Shown here: in pieces, positions 44,137 through 49,510 of the stretch
Numbering within the stretch: the first letter of the stretch is position 1
Layout: every line of letters begins with the position of its first letter
Assembly (NCBI GenBank): GCA_910589275.1
Contig: CAJUTH010000028.1
Span: 1 to 49,510 of the forward strand
DNA: 49,510 nucleotides
Direction of reading: 5' to 3'
Source: an uncultured Dorea sp.
Lineage (GTDB): Bacteria > Bacillota > Clostridia > Lachnospirales > Lachnospiraceae
Translations under genes and position numbers: made by a program
The notes under the pieces: model-generated
Seen by the model: the letters and a program-made list of their open reading frames with translations, nothing else
What the model was told of the DNA's origin: nothing
The model's database searches: none

Positions 44137-44439
44137 TTAGTTTCTATTATCTTTAAAGCATTCTACTATATTAAGCAATGCAGAAACCTGTTTTTGTGTT
44201 AAATCTTTCACAGATATGGTTGAAGTATTATCCATACCCAAAAGATAATCTGTCAAAACACAAAATTTTCTTGCTAATTCAACTATATATTGCGTAGAGG
44301 GAACGGATAATCCCATTTCCCACGCATTTACACCCGAACGTGATATTCCTAATTGACGAGCAACCTCCGCCTGTGTCACCCCCGCGCCCTCGCGCAGTAT
44401 TTTTATTCTATCTGCTAATGTGAATAACTCTTTGGACAT
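44137..44439 (-). CDS. XRE-family helix-turn-helix regulator
   Basis: 100 residues from the ATG at 44439, chosen for AAGGTGAGAAGG directly upstream; the frame extends 18 codons further. HTH region about 8-62: LADRIKILREGAGVTQAEVARQ, LGISRSGVNAWEMGLSVPST and YIVELARKFCVLTDYLLGMD are typical of the Cro/C1 type. The C-terminus (TQKQVSALLNIVECF) may dimerise. It is transcribed divergently from the decayed plus-strand genes, with back-to-back promoters in 110 bases, so it probably regulates its own promoter and once controlled that block. Whether it controls the capsule operon is open. Confidence 0.9.
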   Translation of the reverse strand: MSKELFTLADRIKILREGAGVTQAEVARQLGISRSGVNAWEMGLSVPSTQYIVELARKFCVLTDYLLGMDNTSTISVKDLTQKQVSALLNIVECFKDNRN

Positions 44440-44459
44440 CCTTCTCACCTTTCCCACTA

Positions 44460-44487
44460 TTGATAAACAACAAAGAGATATTATAAT
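44460..44487 (+). promoter_or_regulatory. Plus-strand promoter of the decayed gene block
   Basis: -35 TTGATA (44460-44465), 16-base spacer, -10 TATAAT (44482-44487), with a good AAGGAG before the ATG at 44549. The -10 lies within a TATTATAATA palindrome (44479-44488), a possible operator for the divergent XRE protein. Confidence 0.65.
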
Positions 44488-44504
44488 AGCCAAACAGATA
44501 TTTC

Positions 44505-44533
44505 ATTATCCTAGATGATATACATGTTGTCAA
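44505..44533 (-). promoter_or_regulatory. Promoter of the XRE regulator
   Basis: Minus strand -35 TTGACA (perfect, 44528-44533), 17-base spacer, -10 GATAAT (44505-44510). It faces away from the plus-strand promoter at 44460-44487, and the two transcripts would overlap at their 5' ends. Confidence 0.75.
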
Positions 44534-44548
44534 AAAGGAGAATACATA

Positions 44549-45436
44549 ATGGAAAAGTACGATAAGATTATTATCGGCGCCGGGTTATATGGATTATACG
44601 CTGCTCTTTTCTGTTGCCAGCAAAAACAAAATATTCTTGTTCTAGAATGTGATTCTTCCGCATTCAAAAGAGCCACCTACATCAATCAGGCACGCGTTCA
44701 CCAGGGTTACCATTACCCCCGTTCCCTATCGACTGCCGCAAGGTCAATAAACTATTTTAAACGCTTCAATAGTGATTATAATTTCTGCATAAACAAAGAA
44801 TTTGATAAAATATACGCTACATCCAAAGAATATTCATGGACCACTGGCAGGCAGTTTAAAAATTTTTGCAACGCCGCAGGTATTCTTTGTGAAGAACTTC
44901 ATCCGGGACGCTTCTTTAAATATGGAATGTGTGACGGCGAAAATTTTATATATGACTTTATTCATAGAATCCCTTCCATGCTCACAGAAAATAAATTTCA
45001 TGAATTAACAAAAACGGATAAGGAACTTTATAAATTCTACAATTTACAAAACAATGGCTTCTATAAAGTAAAAACGTTATCAAATAATGACCGGCTAATA
45101 TTAAAGAAAAAGTTTGAATCCTTAAACTTTTCGTCTCTCAATTTTACAGACAGCCGGAGCGTTTACCAATTTTATAACCTTGAAAGATTATGTGATGATA
45201 TAAAAATTGCACTAAATAATAATATAACTTTATGACATCCCGCTACAGAGCCATTATCTGTAATGGAAATATATCATCATCTCACCGGGAATAAATTTGT
45301 TAACGAATTAGAGGGTGTTCCCGCTTACTACAACTATAAAACAATCCATGATAAGGTTTTTGAAGGGAATTGTGGGTATATATGTTCAAAAGAGAAAACA
45401 TTGAAAGACATAAAAATCTTTGTCAATAATAATTAA
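44549..45436 (+). pseudogene. Chimera of FAD oxidoreductase 5' end and SDR epimerase 3' end, with in-frame stop
   Basis: The reading frame starts well (AAGGAG, ATG at 44549) as an FAD-dependent oxidoreductase: KIIIGAGLYGLYAALFCCQ, then INQARVHQGYHYPRS. At about residue 131 it changes into sequence that I recognise as the C-terminal half of an NAD-dependent epimerase/dehydratase: NFIYDFIHRIPSML, LNFTDSRSVYQFYNLERL. A TGA at 45233-45235 then interrupts it. The same frame carries on after the stop with HPATEPLSVMEIYHHLTG and VPAYYNYKTIHDKVFEG to a TAA at 45434. An internal deletion that fused two neighbouring genes, followed by a nonsense mutation, explains this. The 228-residue product of the first part is unlikely to be active, because both enzymes lack half their fold. 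Confidence 0.75.
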
Positions 45437-45469
45437 TCAACCCTCTTTTATTCTGTATCGGAGAAAAGC

Positions 45470-46241
45470 ATGAAACTATCTATATCTAATATTGCATGGG
45501 ACGAGCAATACAATACTTTCTATTTACAAACTGGCAAAAACATATGGTTTTACTGGATTAGAGATCGCACCGACAAAAATCTTTCCAAAATGTCCTTATA
45601 ATAAGCTAGATGCAGCCTCCGCATGGAGTAAAAACTTAAAAAAGAATTACGGCCTTTCTATCTCCCCCATGCAATCCATCTGGTTTGGACGCCAAGAAAA
45701 ACTATTTGGAACAGATGCCGAAAGAATGATATTATCAGATTACAGCAAAAAAGCAATTGATTTTGCTTCTGCAGTAGGGTGCAATAATTTAGTATTCGGC
45801 TGCCCTAAAAACCGTAATATCCCAAAGGACGCCAACCCCATAATTGCACAGGATTTTTTTCGAGAACTTGGTAATTATGCCGACAAAAACGGAACCGTGA
45901 TCGGCTTGGAAGCCAATCCACCAATATACAACACAAATCACATCAATGATACACCATCTGCAATAAAGCTTATCTCCAAAATAGATTCCAACGGCTTCCT
46001 ACTTAACCTAGATGTGGGAACTATGATTGAAAATAACGAATCTGCAATAGGGCTGGCAGGCCATGTACACCTAATTAACCATGTACACATTAGTGAACCC
46101 TACTTAAAGCCAATTATCCCAAGGAATCTACATCAAGAACTAAAATCAGTTTTGCAGAATGAAGGCTATAACGGATTTATTTCTATTGAAATGAACAATA
46201 TAGAGAATGTCCTGCTATTGGAAAATATAATGGAATACATA
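45470..46241 (+). pseudogene. TIM-barrel sugar phosphate isomerase/epimerase-like gene, frameshifted
   Basis: A GGAG site and ATG at 45470 give MKLSISNIAWDEQYN, the expected start of this family, but the frame then fails. The remainder of the protein is in another frame from about 45512: YKLAKTYGFTGLEIAPTKIF, SPMQSIWFGRQEKLFG, NLVFGCPKNRNIP, VIGLEANPPIYNTNHIND, LLNLDVGTM and HVHISEP. A small indel at about 45512-45520 is responsible. These AP-endonuclease-2-type barrels occur in surface-sugar loci with unknown substrate. The gene has lost its own stop: the frame runs directly into a GT2. No intact protein can be made without a frameshift. Confidence 0.75.
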
Positions 46242-46971
46242 AAGGATTATGCCGTTTTAATTCCCATCATCAACGAAGGAAATCGGATTATAACAGAATT
46301 AGAACGAGCATACAAGCATGAAATTTATAATTATGCTGATATAATCATATGCGATGGTAATTCTACCGACGGATGTACGGAAGGATACAAACTCCGCAAG
46401 CTAAATGTGAATACCCTGCTTGTCAAAAAAGATTCCGGAAAACAAGGAGCGCAGCTTCGCATGGGAATATGGTGGGCATTGCAGAGGGGTTACAGGGGAA
46501 TTATAACAATAGACGGCAATAACAAAGACAGTATCGAAGACATCCCTCGCTTTGTTGAAAAACTAAATGAAGGGTATGACTTTATTCAAGGATCCTGTTT
46601 TATAAAAGGTGGAAACCATACACACACCACTTATAAGATTACTATCTATTCGCCTTATCCACGCCCCGATCATATCATTAACGGCTCGGCACTATTTTAC
46701 TGACACAACAAACGCATACAGGGCATACTCTGCAAAATATTTGGAAAATAACAAAGTCCAGCCTCTCAGAGATATTTTTGTAACATATGAACTGCTCGCA
46801 TACCTGTCAACAAGAGCCACCCAAATAGGCTTAAAAGCCTGTGAGATCCCCGTAACCAGAATATATCCCAAACATGGGAAAATCCCCACTAAAATAAGTT
46901 TTTTTAAAGGAAATGGGAACTTAATGAAAATATTATTTAAAAATGCTTTTGGCGCATATATCCCGTTTTAA
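46242..46971 (+). pseudogene. GT2 glycosyltransferase remnant fused to the barrel gene, frameshifted at a CA tract
   Basis: Directly after the barrel sequence, in the same frame, comes a DPM-like GT2: DYAVLIPIINEGNRIITEL, ADIIICDGNSTDGC, GKQGAQLRMG, IITIDGNNKDSIEDIPRF, then FIKGGNHTH. At the CACACA tract near 46617-46630 the frame shifts. The rest of the enzyme (LIRLLSIRLIHAPIISL, FVTYELLAYLSTRATQIGLK, IPVTRIYPKHGK) is in the next frame to a stop at 46971. The natural start Met appears to have been lost in the fusion. Its end overlaps the convergent GT2 on the minus strand by 39 bases. Confidence 0.75.
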
Positions 46972-47664
46972 TTTGTAAAAATCCCCCAATGCTCTCCAGC
47001 CCAGAATAATGATTTTCTTGACGTTAATCGAATTTACTCCCCCTTGCCTAGGTTTGAACGAAATCTTGACAAATCTTATTTTTTCATGGAAATAGGCAAA
47101 ATAAGTTGTCAGCATTACATTCGGAAGATTAAAATCTTCCGGCATTTCTCGTATATATTTATCTACAAGCCTGCTATCCATCAAACGAAAAGGCGCGTTT
47201 GAATCTGGAATTTTAACGTTAAATATGATCCTTAAAATAAGTAGCAATACTTTTTCTACAAATTTTCTAAATATCCCATCCTGTCTCTCTGGTCGGCAGC
47301 CTATAATGGCGTCATAATTTTGTCTTTGTCTCCAAAATTTTTCAAATTCATCCGGATTTGTCTGTCCATCGGAATCTGTTTGGAAAATGTATTTTGCATG
47401 ATTCTGCACTGCATATCTATAACCATATAATACCGTCGGCCCATGGCCTCCGTTTGTTTTTGTTAGCGGTTCTAACAATGGCCGGTCTTTTGAGCATTCG
47501 CACAATATTTCATATGTATCATCTTTGCTTCCGTCATCAATTATTACCAGCCTTGATTCTCCTCCGCCATTATGGCTCTCTATGATTGGATACCAGTCGT
47601 CAATAAACTGCCTGATATTTTCAGACTCATTGTATGCCGGAATAATAATATAAAGCTTATCCAT
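46933..47664 (-). CDS. GT2, polyprenyl-phosphate sugar transferase (DPM1/GtrB-like)
   Basis: 243 residues. YIIIPAYNESENIRQFIDDW, LVIIDDGSKDDTYEIL, NGGHGPTVLYGYRYAV, the metal site IFQTDSDGQTNPDEFEKFW, and RLMDSRLV with a late KPRQGGVNSINVKKII. These are the motifs of enzymes that load a sugar on undecaprenyl phosphate in the cytoplasm. It lacks the two C-terminal helices of GtrB and so resembles the soluble DPM1 form. It follows the GT-C gene by 33 bases, and with GtrA (43601-44005) it would make a complete side-chain glycosylation set. Confidence 0.9.
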   Translation of the reverse strand: MDKLYIIIPAYNESENIRQFIDDWYPIIESHNGGGESRLVIIDDGSKDDTYEILCECSKDRPLLEPLTKTNGGHGPTVLYGYRYAVQNHAKYIFQTDSDGQTNPDEFEKFWRQRQNYDAIIGCRPERQDGIFRKFVEKVLLLILRIIFNVKIPDSNAPFRLMDSRLVDKYIREMPEDFNLPNVMLTTYFAYFHEKIRFVKISFKPRQGGVNSINVKKIIILGWRALGDFYKLKRDICAKSIFK

Positions 47665-47679
47665 GTTTACCCCTTTTTA

Positions 47680-47705
47680 TCATTTTCATCATTTTCATCA
47701 TTTGC
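47680..47705. repeat. Short tandem 9-bp repeat (CATTTTCAT)
   Basis: About three copies of a nine-base unit lie in the gap between the GT2 start and the GT-C stop and reach into the last GT-C codons. It is a simple slippage repeat with no sign of function. Confidence 0.6.
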
Positions 47706-49374
47706 CTATTTCATCTAAATAAGAATTATCTGGAATAATTTCCATAATGGTAAACAATTCTTCAGAATTAAAACGATTCAGCATATCATAATTAACCATA
47801 ATATTATCTATTTCATGCATTTCTATTTCCCATTGCTGTTTAACCTCATTTATTAATTCATTGTCAAATCTTCTCCCAACGATAAAATATGCATTATCCC
47901 TGCTAATAGTATTTGCATCAACAGAATGGATATCGACCATCTTCCTTTCCAAATAGAGCGTGATATTCGGTTCCTGCCACCATCCATTTACATATATCAC
48001 AGCATCCTTCGGAAGATTATCAATTTCAGAAAGAAATTGCTCCATAAGCTTTACATCATAATCCTTCGTATGTTTCTTTTCCAAATATCTATGCTTGGAA
48101 TCAACAATTGTATTAGAAGGAAATAGCCATGTGCATGACATAACGGCAAACAGCGTAATCCCAGCCAGATAATAGCCCCTATACTTGAAATGAAATCTGG
48201 AATTTCTCATTTTTTTCAAAAAAGGGACTAACACAATAATAAGATTTACAATTATAAAAGCGCATGAAATCCGCACGAGGAGGGAATTAACTGACAACCT
48301 CCTTGGATAATTAAGCCCTGCCCCGCCAAAAAGAAGATAATATATTAATAATGAACTCCCTGCCACACCCAGACTGGTAAATACTTTCTCCCCATACAAG
48401 ACAGCTACCGGAGCCCCCATAAACCTTCTTATCAAATGTATCACATATAGTATAACTGGAAGCAAAATCATCAGTAAACATATCCATGAATCCATATTAA
48501 GCAATGTGTGAAACGTATTGCATTTCTCACTAATCTGCAAGGTAGCATCAATGCCGCCTGACTGGTTCAGCATATTATGCCATTCCCCTTTGTACCAATC
48601 CACATACCCTCGCAGCCCACCTAATTGAAATAATTTTATTGAGTCAAAAATCAAAAACGATGCTGCTATTCCACATATGAAAAACACTATGCTTTTTTTA
48701 CCCACTACTTTTTCAACAAATATTGACAAACACAATATTCCTATTAGTGATACAAATATGAAAATCATAGAGGACTTTGTTATATATGCCGCTGTCAAAC
48801 TTGCCCCCGAAAGGAAAATAAATGTATTTTTCCCACTTTGATAAAAATATGCGACAGATAACGCGCTCACCAATATATAAAACAAAGCTGCGCCTTCGCC
48901 TATCAAATGGGTACTATAATAGTAAAACTGCGAATCTGTTAAAAGAATGCAAACGGTAAGCCCTGTTGAAATTATATGCCGGAATTTCAAACTGCTTCCA
49001 TGCATTTTAAATGCCATGCAAAACAACGCGTAAAGTACGATAAACGATAATAAGCCATATATCAAAGGAACAAGCCCTGTTGTCACGCTATTTATCCCGC
49101 ATATTTTATACAATACAGCCGCTGGGACAAGCACTGTCTGCCCTGTCGTAATCATATTGTAAAAGTAGATTTCCCCTGGATAAGAAGCCATGTATTGTCC
49201 ATACCGGGCAAAATTTGCTGCTACAGTAGCATTATATCCCTCGTCATACCCAATGATCGAGTTTTTAATAAAATCAATCCCGTCAACCGCAAATATAAAC
49301 ATGCTGGCAAAAAGAATGGTAAGACTAATAGTCATTTCTATATTTATGTGCTTTTTCAGCATATATTTTCTCAT
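47698..49374 (-). CDS. GT-C membrane glycosyltransferase (GT39/ArnT-like)
   Basis: 558 residues, about 11-12 membrane helices plus an extracytoplasmic C-terminal domain of about 140 residues. After the first helix comes GYDEGYNATVAANFARYGQ (Asp-Glu at 44-45), the catalytic acidic loop of GT-C enzymes that use polyprenyl-phosphate sugars; further on is FGGAGLNYPRRLS. The tail (KDYDVKLMEQFLSEIDNLP, DAVIYVNGWWQEPN) is a soluble domain found in the family. It probably transfers a lipid-phosphate-linked sugar to a polymer outside the membrane, with the sugar loaded by the GT2 just downstream. GAGG precedes the ATG. A probable promoter lies 37 bases upstream. Confidence 0.88.
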   Translation of the reverse strand: MRKYMLKKHINIEMTISLTILFASMFIFAVDGIDFIKNSIIGYDEGYNATVAANFARYGQYMASYPGEIYFYNMITTGQTVLVPAAVLYKICGINSVTTGLVPLIYGLLSFIVLYALFCMAFKMHGSSLKFRHIISTGLTVCILLTDSQFYYYSTHLIGEGAALFYILVSALSVAYFYQSGKNTFIFLSGASLTAAYITKSSMIFIFVSLIGILCLSIFVEKVVGKKSIVFFICGIAASFLIFDSIKLFQLGGLRGYVDWYKGEWHNMLNQSGGIDATLQISEKCNTFHTLLNMDSWICLLMILLPVILYVIHLIRRFMGAPVAVLYGEKVFTSLGVAGSSLLIYYLLFGGAGLNYPRRLSVNSLLVRISCAFIIVNLIIVLVPFLKKMRNSRFHFKYRGYYLAGITLFAVMSCTWLFPSNTIVDSKHRYLEKKHTKDYDVKLMEQFLSEIDNLPKDAVIYVNGWWQEPNITLYLERKMVDIHSVDANTISRDNAYFIVGRRFDNELINEVKQQWEIEMHEIDNIMVNYDMLNRFNSEELFTIMEIIPDNSYLDEIGK

Positions 49375-49410
49375 TCAAAATCCTCTTTCTCATTATCCTT
49401 TACCTAGCAT

Positions 49411-49439
49411 ATGATAACATAACAATTTGGACTTTTCCA
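49411..49439 (-). promoter_or_regulatory. Possible promoter of the GT-C gene
   Basis: Minus strand TGT-TATCAT extended -10 (49411-49416), 17-base spacer and a weak -35 TGGAAA (49434-49439). From here to the window end (49440-49510) no gene was seen. Confidence 0.4.
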
Positions 49440-49510
49440 CTAAAACTTAGTAAATCCTGAATTATTCACGGAACAGTATCTGAACTGATAACTGTACCAT
49501 GAATCTGAAA

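Noticed and set aside
45233..45235. In-frame TGA as a selenocysteine codon
   Set aside because: The surrounding fold is an epimerase with no expected selenocysteine, the gene is already a deletion chimera, and no SECIS-like hairpin follows directly.
44549..46971. Insertion element as the cause of the decayed block
   Set aside because: No transposase fragment, terminal inverted repeats or target duplications were found at the edges.

Overview
The window looks like a low-to-moderate GC Gram-positive chromosome, most likely a gut Lachnospiraceae-type Clostridia. This is inferred from strong Shine-Dalgarno sites, sigma-A type promoters, LytR-CpsA-Psr (LCP) proteins, GBS Bsp-like repeats, and the absence of lipid A or outer-membrane genes. 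It is almost entirely one cell-surface polysaccharide locus read on the minus strand. The only plus-strand genes are a decayed block at about 44.5-47.0 kb.

From high to low coordinates (direction of transcription) the layout is as follows. (1) 49.4-46.9 kb: a GT-C membrane glycosyltransferase and a polyprenyl-phosphate GT2. (2) 47.0-44.5 kb, plus strand: remnants of an FAD oxidoreductase, an SDR epimerase, a TIM-barrel sugar isomerase and a GT2, broken by deletions, a stop and frameshifts. (3) 44.4-43.6 kb: an XRE regulator and a GtrA flippase, each with a clear promoter. GtrA with the GT2 and GT-C of item 1 looks like a side-branch glycosylation set. (4) 43.6-28.1 kb: a Wzx/Wzy-type operon behind a strong extended -10 promoter and a leader with a terminator-like hairpin. 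Its genes are a chain-length protein with a pseudo-kinase tail, GT2, a beta-propeller/GT4 fusion, a UDP-HexNAc dehydrogenase, Wzy (EpsG type), Wzx, an FrhB-like Fe-S protein, a Gfo/Idh oxidoreductase, GT4, an alpha-toroid protein, GT4 and a TupA-like ATP-grasp. (5) 28.1-21.5 kb, own promoter: an initiating phosphoglycosyltransferase, a membrane protein and a membrane/metallophosphoesterase protein that may be one split gene, UDP-glucose dehydrogenase and UDP-glucuronate 4-epimerase. (6) 21.4-17.0 kb: a secreted L,D-transpeptidase with eight Bsp-like repeats, a MerR-methyltransferase fusion, and a terminator. (7) 16.9-1 kb: rfbA-rfbB-rfbD-rfbC (dTDP-L-rhamnose), a membrane protein, a secreted transglutaminase-like/NlpC-P60 protein with eight Bsp-like repeats, a tandem GT2, a GT2, a second initiating phosphoglycosyltransferase, an LCP ligase, a rhamnosyltransferase-type GT2 and a second LCP ligase that runs off the window.

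Together the genes supply dTDP-rhamnose, UDP-GlcA/UDP-GalA and an N-acetyl-hexosaminuronate donor. They start chains on undecaprenyl phosphate with one of two initiating enzymes, extend, flip and polymerise them, and attach them to peptidoglycan through LCP proteins. The two Bsp-repeat enzymes probably act on, or sit in, the resulting wall. The most unusual points are the paired Bsp-repeat wall enzymes, the propeller-GT4 fusion, the pseudo-kinase chain-length regulator with its leader ORF/attenuator, the MerR-methyltransferase, and a membrane phosphoesterase gene split at a G4 tract. No tRNA, rRNA, CRISPR array or intact transposase was seen. No gene-free stretch exceeds about 200 bases.
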